Below, piece by piece: positions 7,023 through 15,471 of a stretch of 64,000 nt of DNA. Source of the stretch: a virus; IMG/VR virus record IMGVR_UViG_3300042892_002528, positions 1 to 64,000 of that record; one strand, written 5' to 3'. A program made the position numbers and the translations under genes. Position 1 is the first letter of the stretch. Each line of letters opens with the position of its first letter. The notes under the pieces were generated by a model that saw only the letters and a list, made by a program, of their open reading frames with translations, did not search any database and was not told the origin of the DNA.

Positions 7023-7238
7023 TTACTTCTTCTTGGCTTCTTCAACTTTAGTACCTTCAAGTTTTTGGTGCACTTTAATAGTTTTGCACTCTTCTTGAGG
7101 TTTACCTGCTTTATCTAAGATAACTTTACCAGCTTTATCTGTTTTTTCTTTACAGACTTTTTTAGTTTCTGCAGCTTCGCAAGCTAATGCAGAAACAAGT
7201 GCAAAACTAGCAATAACGGCTACAATAATTTTTTTCAT
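7023..7238 (-). CDS. small secreted protein with signal peptide (71 aa)
   Basis: The N-terminus M-K-K-I-I-V-A-V-I-A-S-F-A-L is a clear Sec signal peptide, ending near A-L-A. The mature part is lysine-rich with three Cys (one at the cleavage region, then V-C-K-E-K and E-E-C-K-T) and repeated D-K-A-G-K units. The sequence before Cys (A-L-A-C) fits a lipobox only poorly, so I favour a periplasmic protein. It looks like a small bacterial periplasmic protein rather than a phage core gene, so host origin is possible. It starts within the stop of the upstream two-TM gene (overlap of 4 bases). Confidence 0.65.
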   Translation of the reverse strand: MKKIIVAVIASFALVSALACEAAETKKVCKEKTDKAGKVILDKAGKPQEECKTIKVHQKLEGTKVEEAKKK

Positions 7239-7453
7239 TTAATTTCCTTAGTTGGTGCAAACTTTTCGCTTGCTGTAAATCCTAATCCTGCAATTACAAT
7301 ATACATCATAGAATCAAATAATTTTGTGTCTATTGTATGACCAAGTACCATTGCTATAAAAGCACCAGCACATAATAAAAATGCTAAAAAGGTAACTACT
7401 CGTTTACTGCTAACAGTATGGTCTTGTGATAACATGCACTTTAATGGTTCCAT
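7235..7453 (-). CDS. two-TM membrane protein, holin candidate (72 aa)
   Basis: A 72-residue protein with two hydrophobic segments (about 19-37, R-V-V-T-F-L-A-F-L-L, and about 46-61, M-M-Y-I-V-I-A-G-L-G-F) joined by a short polar loop and ending in a charged tail. Size, topology and position in the lysis region beside a second membrane protein fit a small class II-type holin. There is no diagnostic motif, so holin is a context call; the protein at 7454 competes for the role. Confidence 0.6.
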   Translation of the reverse strand: MEPLKCMLSQDHTVSSKRVVTFLAFLLCAGAFIAMVLGHTIDTKLFDSMMYIVIAGLGFTASEKFAPTKEIK

Positions 7454-7909
7454 TTAAATCTCCGGATGCGGTGCTTGTTGAGGAGCAGGCTTACCATTAA
7501 TGTAAATAATGTTAGTACTAGGAGCGCTAGTTCCATTAAAACCTTGAGTAGTAGAAAATCCTGGATTAAATGTAGGTTCTATTTTTACTGGATTAGCTTT
7601 AGCATAAGTATTTGAATTTTCTTGTGCTTGTTTAATCATGTCGCGTTTCATGTCCATTTCTTCTTTGCTACCACCAGCTAACATAATTCCTGACAATGTA
7701 CCTGTTAAGAAAGTAGCAATTGGAATAATCATTTCAAAAAATTTCTGGTCAATAGGACTAATAGCGTTTAATGGCTGAGTAATAAAAATAATTGAGTATA
7801 GCACTACAAACACAATGCCAGTTAGCGTAAGCGCAAGACAAATGCCAATAAAGAATTTTAAGCGCGCCATTAGCTGATCTTCAGTATAGATAATTGGATT
7901 ACTTTCCAC
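7454..7909 (-). CDS. membrane protein with two TM segments (151 aa), holin candidate
   Basis: I choose the GTG at 7909 (protein begins V-E-S-N-P-I-I-Y-T-E-D-Q). It has GGAG 6 bases upstream and overlaps the previous stop by only 11 bases. The ATG at 7987 has no Shine-Dalgarno and would overlap the upstream gene by 89 bases. Two membrane segments follow (F-F-I-G-I-C-L-A-L-T-L-T-G-I-V-F-V-V-L-Y and I-I-P-I-A-T-F-L-T-G-T-L-S-G-I). A cytoplasm-like charged helix and a Pro/Gln/Asn-rich C-terminal tail come after. Larger than a usual holin. Lysis-region position suggests a holin or antiholin function, unproven. Confidence 0.6.
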   Translation of the reverse strand: MESNPIIYTEDQLMARLKFFIGICLALTLTGIVFVVLYSIIFITQPLNAISPIDQKFFEMIIPIATFLTGTLSGIMLAGGSKEEMDMKRDMIKQAQENSNTYAKANPVKIEPTFNPGFSTTQGFNGTSAPSTNIIYINGKPAPQQAPHPEI

Positions 7910-8204
7910 AGTTAGCTCCTTGTTTTTGTTGTACCACGCAAGCACCTGTTGGTGCAACTGATTGATTAAATGTTTGAGTTTGTCCATCTTTGGGAGGTCC
8001 TAATCTTGGATCACGTTGGCCTTTAAAAATATGCTCTGGACAAGTTCGGGTAACGTCACATACAGGTACTTTACAAAAATCTTTTTCCCAGTTTGCAGGG
8101 TCTTGACATGGGTATCGAAAGCTATCTTTACCAAAAAATGCTAAACCTACAGGTATTAACAATAGAGCTATCGCCCATTTAAATAATTTTAAATCATTGT
8201 GCAT
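7899..8204 (-). CDS. membrane-anchored, cysteine-containing protein (101 aa)
   Basis: A single N-terminal hydrophobic segment (W-A-I-A-L-L-L-I-P-V-G-L-A-F-F, about 10-24) is followed by a soluble domain with seven Cys (Y-P-C-Q-D, F-C-K-V-P-V-C-D, R-T-C-P, G-A-C-V, N-C-G-K). This is consistent with a periplasmic disulfide-containing domain. No family recognised. It lies in a coupled run of small membrane genes: its start directly follows the stop at 8205, and its end carries the ribosome site of the next gene. Confidence 0.6.
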   Translation of the reverse strand: MHNDLKLFKWAIALLLIPVGLAFFGKDSFRYPCQDPANWEKDFCKVPVCDVTRTCPEHIFKGQRDPRLGPPKDGQTQTFNQSVAPTGACVVQQKQGANCGK

Positions 8205-8354
8205 TTATAGTCCAATTTTTCCTAATAGTAAGTTAACGATTTTGTCTGATAGATCATCTGGTAAGAATTTTAAAAATCCTAAGAAGTATAGTGCTACACA
8301 TCCGTATACAAATATTTTTAAGCACATATCAAAGGTTTTTTGATACTCATTCAT
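8205..8354 (-). CDS. small single-TM protein (49 aa)
   Basis: The ATG at 8354 overlaps the upstream stop as ATGA, and TAA at 8207-8205 abuts the next ATG. The product begins MNEYQKTFDMC and has one hydrophobic segment (about 13-27, I-F-V-Y-G-C-V-A-L-Y-F-L-G-F), then a short acidic and amphipathic tail. Translational coupling on both sides supports it strongly as a gene. Function unknown; it lies in the lysis region. Confidence 0.7.
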   Translation of the reverse strand: MNEYQKTFDMCLKIFVYGCVALYFLGFLKFLPDDLSDKIVNLLLGKIGL

Positions 8355-8848
8355 CTGCCACACCTATTACCTGTTTGGCAATATTGCATTAGTTCGTACC
8401 CGCCAATAAACATTATAAATAAAACAAAAGCGGTTCCGCCAAGTATCATGGCCCATTCATTAAGCTCTTCTTCTTTTTGTTTACGCTTGCGTTCTTGCGC
8501 ATTAAAAAGTCTTATGTCATTAGCGTCATCAGCATCCATTTCTGCTTGGCGTGCTTTGATCTTGTTCCAAACATCAATTTTGCCTGTTTGCATAAATAGC
8601 ATTTTGAGTTCTTCTTCAAAAGCTCTGGCTTGTTCTAGTGCCATCTCAATTTGAAGGGCCGTGCCCATGTTGTTGCCTTTTTTACTACTTTTAGCTTCCA
8701 TTAAAGCTTTAGTAGCTGTACTCTTAGCATCAAACATTTTGCCAATCATTGGGGCCAATGACCCTAAATCGTTAGCAACTGCGCTTGCTTTTTTAACCAT
8801 TGAAATGGCTGATTGTATCCCCGCTAGTGCGGTCATCGGATCTATCAT
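8351..8848 (-). CDS. helical protein with C-terminal membrane segment (165 aa)
   Basis: N-terminal residues (D-P-M-T-A-L-A-G-I-Q-S-A-I) start a long, largely helical, alanine/lysine-rich region with a predicted coiled coil (about 60-130). A membrane segment follows at about 134-152 (I-L-G-G-T-A-F-V-L-F-I-M-F-I-G-G) and then a short tail with two Cys. This architecture recurs in small phage proteins of lysis or virion-internal regions; I cannot name the family. GGAG lies 6 bases before the ATG and the end overlaps the next start (ATGA). Confidence 0.6.
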   Translation of the reverse strand: MIDPMTALAGIQSAISMVKKASAVANDLGSLAPMIGKMFDAKSTATKALMEAKSSKKGNNMGTALQIEMALEQARAFEEELKMLFMQTGKIDVWNKIKARQAEMDADDANDIRLFNAQERKRKQKEEELNEWAMILGGTAFVLFIMFIGGYELMQYCQTGNRCGR

Positions 8849-8857
8849 ATTTATCTC

Positions 8858-8995
8858 CTATCGGCGCTTTTTACGCCATTCTAAACAAATTACTTTTCTT
8901 GAGTATACGTCTCCAGTCCATGCCCACCTAACACATTCATATTCGTCAGGTTTGGCATAACTTAATGTTATTGAAATTAGCAAAGCGGAAAGCAC
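8858..8995 (-). CDS. small secreted W/C-motif protein (45 aa)
   Basis: A short ORF starts at GTG 8995, with AGGAG 8 bases upstream inside the end of the endolysin gene, and ends at TAG 8858. An N-terminal hydrophobic signal (V-L-S-A-L-L-I-S-I-T-L-S-Y-A) is followed by E-C-V-R-W-A-W-T-G-D-V-Y and V-I-C-L-E-W-R. The C-x-x-W-x-W-T-G-D-V-Y ... V-x-C-L-E-W pattern is one I associate with small phage proteins beside lysis genes; that is recollection. The two Cys may form a periplasmic disulfide. Function unknown. Confidence 0.65.
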   Translation of the reverse strand: MLSALLISITLSYAKPDEYECVRWAWTGDVYSRKVICLEWRKKRR

Positions 8996-8998
8996 CGC

Positions 8999-9613
8999 TT
9001 AGGCTCCTAGTACATGCTTGGCATGTTCATAATGTTTTTTACGATCTTCTAGACCGATAGTACCGCCGTTGATACGTTTAGTTAGGGTTAAAATGTCGTC
9101 GGCATCTGCCCACTGATTTAATTTGTTTGTTTCCCAAAACCAGCACGCTGACTGTGCAGCACCTTCAAAGGTTTCCATATATTCCGAAGCTTCTTCAGGT
9201 GAAATTTCTAATGAACTAGCAAACCAAAAGTAGTTATCCTTGCCAGTTAACTGAATAAGACCGCGACCGCAGTAACGATAACCGTCTCCAGACTCTTCAG
9301 GACCATTACCCATTCTGTTGCAATATACTTTATTTGCGATTGCTTGGGGCTTGTTGGCAAACTGTGCTGCCATCTCGTCTGTTGGGAAATACTTAGGAAA
9401 AATTTTACGTAATGTGACTGCACGATAGTTTAAATTTTCTTTGATTGCACGAAATCCGCCCGACTCATGAGCACATTGCGCTAAAAATGCAGCCATACGT
9501 TGTGGAGTATTGATTTCGTAATCTGGTAATAGTTGTACTAAGGCTTTGTGCCAGTACTCTATATAAGGATTCTTTTCAACAATTTGCTTTAGTTGATCTA
9601 ATGTTAGTTCCAT
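8999..9613 (-). CDS. endolysin, glycoside hydrolase family 19 (chitinase/muramidase-like)
   Basis: A 204-residue GH19-type lysozyme that cleaves peptidoglycan glycan strands at the end of infection. Family signs are the catalytic Glu50 in C-A-H-E-S-G-G-F, the segment N-Y-R-A, the substrate-cleft motif Y-C-G-R-G-L-I-Q-L-T-G, and W-F-W-E near residue 160. No signal peptide or separate cell-wall-binding domain is present, so export would depend on a holin. It overlaps the o-spanin stop/start by one base and carries the ribosome site of the next small gene in its last codons. Confidence 0.93.
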   Translation of the reverse strand: MELTLDQLKQIVEKNPYIEYWHKALVQLLPDYEINTPQRMAAFLAQCAHESGGFRAIKENLNYRAVTLRKIFPKYFPTDEMAAQFANKPQAIANKVYCNRMGNGPEESGDGYRYCGRGLIQLTGKDNYFWFASSLEISPEEASEYMETFEGAAQSACWFWETNKLNQWADADDILTLTKRINGGTIGLEDRKKHYEHAKHVLGA

Positions 9614-9876
9614 TACTTTACGCTTTCATAAATAATTTTTTGTTCACGATACCAGCGCTGCCAAGCTTCTAGTTTAACAGCACACATATAGTATTCCGTG
9701 TAATTAACTGTTACAGTTTTTGCTACATCTGACAACTTAACCTCGTCTGCTAATTTTTGCAAGTTAGGGCAAGGTTCTTGTACTAGTGTACCAGGCGCTT
9801 GCGGAAACTTTGCTGTAATTGGAACAGTTGTACAAGCACCGAGTAGTAAAATTAGTGGGATTAATAAAAACTTCAT
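9613..9876 (-). CDS. o-spanin-type outer-membrane lipoprotein (Rz1-like)
   Basis: An 87-residue lipoprotein. The signal (M-K-F-L-L-I-P-L-I-L-L-L-G-A-C) ends in a lipobox L-G-A-C with Cys15 as the lipidated residue. The mature part is about 73 residues with three further Cys or aromatic-rich stretches, larger than lambda Rz1. It begins inside the end of the membrane/coiled-coil protein (ATGA), the arrangement of an i-spanin/o-spanin pair that fuses inner and outer membranes at the last lysis step. The o-spanin call comes from lipobox plus context. Confidence 0.85.
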   Translation of the reverse strand: MKFLLIPLILLLGACTTVPITAKFPQAPGTLVQEPCPNLQKLADEVKLSDVAKTVTVNYTEYYMCAVKLEAWQRWYREQKIIYESVK

Positions 9877-10292
9877 TTCTTTGGTGCCTCTGCTGCTTGA
9901 TTATGTACTACAACAAATTCTTTGGGAACAACACAATTAGCGTCAAACTTAACGACTTCACGATCTACATACTTAATTATGTCTTGACCACGTTGTTTTA
10001 CTATTTGAGTTTTTACAAGTGTTTTTTCCACAATCTCGCTATTAGCAGTTGCTGATTTAGCTTCTGCCTCAGCTACTTTTACCTCTAGATCTTTTATTTT
10101 AGCTAGCCATGCATCGTTGTTTGATATAGCACCTATCATGTAAACACTTATAACAACTGCTGCAACGCTTGCTAGTTGAATTAACTGTGCATTTGGCAGC
10201 AGTTTAACAAACTTAGTAACTAAAAATGCAGCTACGCCTGCTAATAGCAGTGCATAAAATATCCAGTTGGGTAAAAATTGTAATATCCACAT
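9873..10292 (-). CDS. i-spanin-type membrane coiled-coil protein (Rz-like)
   Basis: A 139-residue protein with two hydrophobic N-terminal segments (about 6-24 and 40-57), then a coiled coil rich in Ala/Glu/Lys (about 62-110). The C-terminus is C-V-V-P-K-E-F-V-V-V-H-N-Q-A-A, a pattern typical of i-spanin periplasmic ends. Classical Rz has one membrane segment, so the second is unusual. The stop overlaps the lipoprotein start by 4 bases, as expected for adjacent spanin genes. Confidence 0.8.
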   Translation of the reverse strand: MWILQFLPNWIFYALLLAGVAAFLVTKFVKLLPNAQLIQLASVAAVVISVYMIGAISNNDAWLAKIKDLEVKVAEAEAKSATANSEIVEKTLVKTQIVKQRGQDIIKYVDREVVKFDANCVVPKEFVVVHNQAAEAPKK

Positions 10293-10293
10293 A

Positions 10294-11340
10294 TTATTCC
10301 ATTAATTTAAGATTACTAAGTAATCGTGTATCACTAGGAGCAAACTCTAGTGCTTTCTTTATAAATTCTACAGCTTCTTCTTTAAAACCTAAGTTCCAAG
10401 CTGCAATAGAAGCATAATCATATGGTTTTTCAGTCCAAACACTTGGATCCATAGTGTACACTAATGCTTTATCTTTAATTGCTAGTGCTGATTTACACGC
10501 AGAGTAACAATCTAACCACATATTAAGCCTATAAGATGTTTCTGCTAAGCCTACCCAAGGCTCACGAGTATTAGGCGCTTCAGCAATAGCTAAACGGAAC
10601 ATCTTAATTGACATTTCCCAATTACCCAATTCTGAATAACATTTACCTAATAGTCTATAAGCATAGCAACGTTCGTTTACCCAGGTTGCTTCTGGCATTG
10701 CTAAATATTTATTAAGATAAATAATAGCTTCATCCCAATTACTGTAAAAAGTCAACTCTCGTGCGTGATAAAACGCATTACGAGGACAATGTGGATCTTC
10801 TGCAATAGCCAGTTTTAGTAATGGCATATACTGTCCACGTGACTTAGTATTGTCAGGATGATGGCTAACTAACAACATGTCAGTTTGCGCGTATATTTCT
10901 TTTGTGCGATTGTCTGGGCGAGGATATTCGTGAACTGGATGATGCCAGTGGTAGCCTGTTCTATGATGGATCTTTTCATAGAAAAAACTAATACCTTGAC
11001 CCCAGTCAAATTTATAACGAAGTCGAGTTGTTTCTGTTGTCCATACTCGTTCGATTTCTTCTCGCCAACCTGGCTCTAAGACTTCGTCTAAGTCTAGCGA
11101 AATGCACACGTCGTAATCCCCAGGGATTAAATTTAGTGCTGTATCGCGTGCTTTGTCAAATCGCCAAGGCTTAACTGAAATGTTGTATACCTCAGCACCA
11201 TATTTTTTGGCTTCAGCAACTGTGTTGTCTGTGGAGCCAGTATCCGCAATTAGGATAAGATCAGCATCTATTGCGGATTTACAAAAACGTTCAACAAATT
11301 GTTCTTCGTTTTTACTGATAGCGTAAACTGCTATTTTCAT
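10294..11340 (-). CDS. GT2-family glycosyltransferase with C-terminal TPR repeats
   Basis: A 348-residue protein. Residues 1-130 are a GT-A fold: A-I-S-K-N-E-E start, A-D-T-G-S-T-D-N-T nucleotide-sugar loop, and S-L-D-L-D-E-V-L-E-P-G-W carrying the metal-binding acidic motif. Residues about 180-345 look like tetratricopeptide repeats (A-F-Y-H-A-R-E, L-L-G-K-C-Y-S-E-L-G-N-W, A-L-E-F-A-P-S-D). This GT2-TPR architecture is known in bacteria and phages and usually adds sugars to proteins or surface glycans. Here it may glycosylate phage structural proteins or modify the host surface. It lies between the lysis and fibre genes; a weak promoter candidate precedes it. Confidence 0.88.
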   Translation of the reverse strand: MKIAVYAISKNEEQFVERFCKSAIDADLILIADTGSTDNTVAEAKKYGAEVYNISVKPWRFDKARDTALNLIPGDYDVCISLDLDEVLEPGWREEIERVWTTETTRLRYKFDWGQGISFFYEKIHHRTGYHWHHPVHEYPRPDNRTKEIYAQTDMLLVSHHPDNTKSRGQYMPLLKLAIAEDPHCPRNAFYHARELTFYSNWDEAIIYLNKYLAMPEATWVNERCYAYRLLGKCYSELGNWEMSIKMFRLAIAEAPNTREPWVGLAETSYRLNMWLDCYSACKSALAIKDKALVYTMDPSVWTEKPYDYASIAAWNLGFKEEAVEFIKKALEFAPSDTRLLSNLKLME

Positions 11341-11365
11341 TTTTATTATTTTGGTTAGTTAAAAA

Positions 11366-11394
11366 ATTATAGTACAAATATTTTCATATTAGAA
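11366..11394 (-). promoter_or_regulatory. weak promoter candidate before GT2-TPR gene
   Basis: On the minus strand a perfect -10 TATAAT (11366-11371) lies 17 bases from TTCTAA (11389-11394), which matches the -35 consensus at only 3 of 6 positions and overlaps the fibre gene's end. Suggestive only; this is the one gap in the lysis-fibre region large enough for a start site. Confidence 0.35.
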
Positions 11395-13647
11395 TGTTAC
11401 TACAGTAGGAGTACCTGTACCTGCTGCATCAGGTAACGCAATATCAGATAATGTTAAATAACTGGTTGCTGCGCTTAGTGATCCAATATTGTCAGCTAAT
11501 GTACTTGTTGCAGGTGTAAGTGCACTTGCGGCATAGGTATAGCTGGATCCACCCAGTGAATATGTTCCAGTTAACGTACCGTCACTAGGAAACTTGGTTA
11601 ATATTGCAGTACCATTTGTGTCTCCAATAGTGTACATACTGCCGGAGGAATCTAGTGTTATATTGTTAAATATATTGCTGACAGTAGTAGAAAAATTTCT
11701 TTGCCATTGTAGCGTACCAGCTGAATTGTATTTAGCAGTAAAATTTTCATACTTTCCACTGATGTTTCCGTTGGCAGTAATATAAACATTGTTGGAGGAA
11801 TCCACTGCTATTCCATAACCACCTAGTGATGCACTTCCAGTCAAACTTCTTTGCCATTGAAGCGTACCACTAGAATTATACTTGACCACAAGGATCGCTG
11901 ATTGATCTGCCATTCCCACAACATAGATATTGTCGGAAGAATCAACCGCTACATTGTTACCAGTGTCACTTCCTCCATAATTATTTCCCAGCACTTTTTG
12001 CCATTGTAACGTACCCGAGTTATTATATTTGGCAAGCACAAGATCAAATGTACCATTATTGTCGGAATATCCAGTAGTATACACATTGCTGGCAGAATCT
12101 AGTGCTATACTAATTCCAAAATCCATACTGCTTGTGCTGGTGCCGCTCAAACTGCGTTGCCATGACATACTACCAAAACTGTCTAATTTAAATGTTAAAA
12201 AATCAAAATTGCCGCCACCTGCATTTGCATTTGAATAGGCACTAACATAGACGTTACTGGCAGAATCTACTGCTATACCTACTCCATATTCATTTCTAGA
12301 AGTGCCACCTGATAATTGTTTTTGCCATTGAATAGTACCACTAGTATTGTATTTAACTATAATAACATTATTATATTGGCTGTATGGGGCAGAAACAGTA
12401 GAAGAACCGTTACTCTCAGAGTAACCAGTAATATATACATTTTCAGATGAGTCTATTGCTATTCCCAAACCTTCTTCAGCGGGGGAGATCTCGCCCAACG
12501 ATCTTTGCCATTGTAGTGTACCAGAACTGTTATATTTGGCTATCAGTATGAAAGCAGACACATTTCCCACTATATAAATATTACCTGATGCTGCAACTGC
12601 CACATCTTTACCACGAGCACTAGATAATTGTGCTATAAAATACGTGGGAGGGGGTTCATTTATGGTAAAACTAAACGTTCCTATTATTGGGCCCTCTGCA
12701 TAGGCTTCTCTAAGTTGTACTGTATGAGTAGTGGGGCCTTCGGTTACACCATCGTTGCGTGGTTGTATATAAAATTTGCCTGAACCAAAAGTCTCTTTTC
12801 TGGTAGTATTTGTTGGGCTACCATATCCAGGTCGTACTACATTATCAAAGTACTCTGCATTTTTAACGTATATTTTTCCTGCAGGTAAAACTTGTGACCA
12901 TTGCGTACCCTCATCTTTATTAAAAGCGTAAGTATAATACTGCGGGCTTGGATAGTTATAATTAATTGTAGTATTGTCAATACTATAGTATATAAAATGA
13001 CCATCAGGTGCTATAACTGGATACTCTTCACCAGTTGACAAATTAATTCCGTTAACTCTAAATTCGTAAGTAGTTCCTTCATTTAAACTATTTTGAGTAA
13101 TAGTATTATTCCAAGCAGTATCAAAACTAAATGTTGCAGGTGCGCTAGTATCTGCTATACTAATTACGGGGCTTGTGAGCACTACAGGGCCACTAAGAGA
13201 GGCTTCTCGGATTTCTATTTGAAAAGTTTCGGTACCTTCAGTAACATTTTCAGCAATTGTATATACTCCAAAACGACCTAGTTCTTCTCCGTATGGGTTA
13301 TTGTACCAAGAACCTGGCGACGGATACGCAGTTGTCCCCCAATTGTTGGAAGCAAATGTACCTGAAACTTCACCAAAATCAGCTGCAGTTGTTGTTATGT
13401 GTTTGATTCTCCAGAACAGCGGTCTGACTCCAGCGCCTGAACCATGTACATAAAATGTAAAACTTTGGGCATTCAAGTTGTTACTAGTTTCTAGTAAAAC
13501 AGGTGGTACGGGAACCATAGGGTTGTAAACACTGTTTGCACCAAAAGGACTATTAACAAAACTATACACGGCGCCTGATGGAAGTACTGCAGTTGAACCT
13601 GTAAAACCCAGTGCTTTACTACCACCTGTTGAAAAAGATAATGGCAT
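11389..13647 (-). CDS. tail appendage: Calx-beta-like domains plus beta-propeller (SBBP) repeats
   Basis: A 752-residue protein. Residues about 40-335 contain two to three Calx-beta-like units (V-T-E-G-T-E-T-F-Q-I-E-I-R, L-N-E-G-T-T-Y-E-F, V-T-E-G-P-T-T-H-T-V). Residues about 340-690 hold seven or so repeats of about 48 residues with the core D-S-S-x-N-V-Y-I-T-G followed by K-Y-N-S-S-G-T-L-Q-W-Q-R. This is the SBBP-type beta-propeller pattern, seen more often in secreted bacterial proteins than in phages. Both domain types bind ligands or surfaces, so receptor recognition is likely. AAGGA lies 6 bases before the ATG. It heads the left-hand fibre block. Confidence 0.8.
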   Translation of the reverse strand: MPLSFSTGGSKALGFTGSTAVLPSGAVYSFVNSPFGANSVYNPMVPVPPVLLETSNNLNAQSFTFYVHGSGAGVRPLFWRIKHITTTAADFGEVSGTFASNNWGTTAYPSPGSWYNNPYGEELGRFGVYTIAENVTEGTETFQIEIREASLSGPVVLTSPVISIADTSAPATFSFDTAWNNTITQNSLNEGTTYEFRVNGINLSTGEEYPVIAPDGHFIYYSIDNTTINYNYPSPQYYTYAFNKDEGTQWSQVLPAGKIYVKNAEYFDNVVRPGYGSPTNTTRKETFGSGKFYIQPRNDGVTEGPTTHTVQLREAYAEGPIIGTFSFTINEPPPTYFIAQLSSARGKDVAVAASGNIYIVGNVSAFILIAKYNSSGTLQWQRSLGEISPAEEGLGIAIDSSENVYITGYSESNGSSTVSAPYSQYNNVIIVKYNTSGTIQWQKQLSGGTSRNEYGVGIAVDSASNVYVSAYSNANAGGGNFDFLTFKLDSFGSMSWQRSLSGTSTSSMDFGISIALDSASNVYTTGYSDNNGTFDLVLAKYNNSGTLQWQKVLGNNYGGSDTGNNVAVDSSDNIYVVGMADQSAILVVKYNSSGTLQWQRSLTGSASLGGYGIAVDSSNNVYITANGNISGKYENFTAKYNSAGTLQWQRNFSTTVSNIFNNITLDSSGSMYTIGDTNGTAILTKFPSDGTLTGTYSLGGSSYTYAASALTPATSTLADNIGSLSAATSYLTLSDIALPDAAGTGTPTVVTF

Positions 13648-13656
13648 TACGTGTCC

Positions 13657-15081
13657 TTATCCAAACTTTGTTTGCGAAACATACACTCTCCAATCCCCAG
13701 GAACTTTAACCATAAACATTACATAAAGATCACTAGCATTAGCACTAACAATAGTAGCACCTCCTTGAAATTGCGGTGTTACGGTTACACCATCAATTTT
13801 GAAAGCAGTAGGATAATAATTAGTAGTAGTTAAATTTTTAACAAAAAAGTTCATTGTTATAGATTCATTATTAGCAAGAAGTGAGCCTAGTGTAGTATTA
13901 ACGTCACCACGTACATTTATAATAAAATTACTTGTTGCCTGATTGCTAAAAATTTTAATAGGTGCTTCGAGAACATCAAGATTTACTTGTGATGCTTGTG
14001 ACCAATTAGACGGATCAGTTATAGATACGTTTTCTTTAAAAGTTTTAATTGTTTTATTAGATACTGATTGCGAACCTGTTAAAGTAACAAAATTACTAGT
14101 ATCAGGAGTACTTACTGTAATTGCGGCATAGCCACCACCACTTGTACTCTGTGTTGTTGCAGTAACCGCGGAACCAACAAAGTTGAGATTAGTGAATGTA
14201 CCTACAAAACCATCTTCATCCCAAACTGCTACACCTGTTTGTGAACCTGTAGGCCCTGTAATACCTTGGATACCTTGAGGACCTGTAGGGCCTGCTACTG
14301 TTGATGCAGCTCCTGTAGGGCCTGTAACACCTTGAATACCTTGAATACCTTGAATACCTTGTACGCCTTGAACGCCTGTTGGTCCTTGAATACCTTGAAT
14401 ACCTTGAATTCCCTGAGTACCTGTAGGTCCTGCTACTATTGAATCTGCTCCTGCTAAACCCTGAGCACCCGTTGGTCCTGTAACACCTTGTATACCTTGA
14501 GTACCTGTAGGACCAGTAGTACCTTGAATTCCTTGAATGCCTTGAATTCCCTGAGCACCTGTAGGTCCTGTAGGTCCTGTAGGGCCCGTAACACCTTGGA
14601 TACCTTGAATTCCCTGAGCACCTGTAGGACCGGTAGGACCTGTAACGCCTTGTAGACCTTGAGGACCTTGAAGTCCGCTAGCACCGCTTAAATCTGTTGT
14701 ATAAGTGTATGTTGAACCATTCCAAAGATACAGTTTTGAATCATCTGGATTCTCTACATTACCTGTATCAATAATTGCAAACTGTCCTGCTATAATTCCA
14801 CTAGGAGAAGTATCAGCAGTTAATGCAGCAACACTAACGTAAATTTTTGCAATTGTAAAACCTAAACCTGTTGTTCCTGTAGGACCTGTAGGTCCCGTAA
14901 CACCTTGAACACCTGTAGGTCCAATAAGAGTTGCGGGTCCTGCAATTGTTTGATTTGGCCAAGCTCCTGTAATTGTAACATTAGTACCTGCTACGAGTCC
15001 TGGAGTAGGTGTACCTGTGCCTCCCTTGGCTATAGGTAGTACCAGTGTAGGGTCAAGTGCGTTCTGAACAATTAAGGTCAT
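13657..15081 (-). CDS. collagen-like tail fibre (474 aa)
   Basis: Order: N-terminal joint ([10 protein letters not shown]), short collagen run, a module of about 70 residues (L-G-F-T-I-A-K-I-Y ... [13 protein letters not shown]) shared with the 1547-residue fibre, a longer Gly-X-Y region rich in G-P-T-G and Q-G-I-Q-G (about 130-270), and a C-terminal beta-rich domain (about 280-474). Collagen triplets predict a trimeric rod. The C-terminal domain is the likely receptor-contacting tip and is not recognised. AAGGA precedes the ATG by 6 bases. Confidence 0.85.
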   Translation of the reverse strand: MTLIVQNALDPTLVLPIAKGGTGTPTPGLVAGTNVTITGAWPNQTIAGPATLIGPTGVQGVTGPTGPTGTTGLGFTIAKIYVSVAALTADTSPSGIIAGQFAIIDTGNVENPDDSKLYLWNGSTYTYTTDLSGASGLQGPQGLQGVTGPTGPTGAQGIQGIQGVTGPTGPTGPTGAQGIQGIQGIQGTTGPTGTQGIQGVTGPTGAQGLAGADSIVAGPTGTQGIQGIQGIQGPTGVQGVQGIQGIQGIQGVTGPTGAASTVAGPTGPQGIQGITGPTGSQTGVAVWDEDGFVGTFTNLNFVGSAVTATTQSTSGGGYAAITVSTPDTSNFVTLTGSQSVSNKTIKTFKENVSITDPSNWSQASQVNLDVLEAPIKIFSNQATSNFIINVRGDVNTTLGSLLANNESITMNFFVKNLTTTNYYPTAFKIDGVTVTPQFQGGATIVSANASDLYVMFMVKVPGDWRVYVSQTKFG

Positions 15082-15090
15082 AAATATTCC

Positions 15091-15459
15091 TTATAATACT
15101 TGCGTATTGTTGATTTCAATCCAAGATTTTGTTTCTTCGTTCCAGCCAAATATCTTACCTTCTTCAACTGGTATTGGTATTGGGGCTTCCCAAAGGCAAG
15201 TAGTTTCATTTAATATCCATGAAAGAAATGGTTTTGGTGGAATAAATGCATCACGTAAAACATTGTATGCATAACCAATACCTGCATAATTCTTGCGTAA
15301 TGGAGTGCCACCTAAAGTATGAACACCACCAATTGTATTATAGCTTGTTTGAACCCAAGATGCTGGATCACCAAACATACCTGTATCAATTACGTCTTGC
15401 TCGATAGCTAAAACTCTTGTAACAATATTGTTTACATCAATTTGTGCAAAATGACTCAT
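15091..15459 (-). CDS. conserved aquatic-phage structural protein (122 aa)
   Basis: Starts M-S-H-F-A-Q-I-D and contains S-W-V-Q-T-S-Y-N-T, then G-G-T-P-L-R-K-N-Y-A-G-I-G-Y, then F-I-P-P-K-P-F-L-S-W and E-T-C-L-W-E-A-P. This exact succession of motifs is one I know from many cyanophage and other aquatic phage genomes, usually beside fibre genes, with no assigned biochemical function. Here it sits between two fibre genes. Probably a fibre-associated or attachment component; length is typical. Confidence 0.8.
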   Translation of the reverse strand: MSHFAQIDVNNIVTRVLAIEQDVIDTGMFGDPASWVQTSYNTIGGVHTLGGTPLRKNYAGIGYAYNVLRDAFIPPKPFLSWILNETTCLWEAPIPIPVEEGKIFGWNEETKSWIEINNTQVL

Positions 15460-15471
15460 TGTTAAATTTCC

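Noticed and set aside
7454-7987. ATG 7987 as start of the two-TM protein
   Set aside because: No Shine-Dalgarno and an 89-base overlap; GTG 7909 has GGAG at the right distance and a small overlap.
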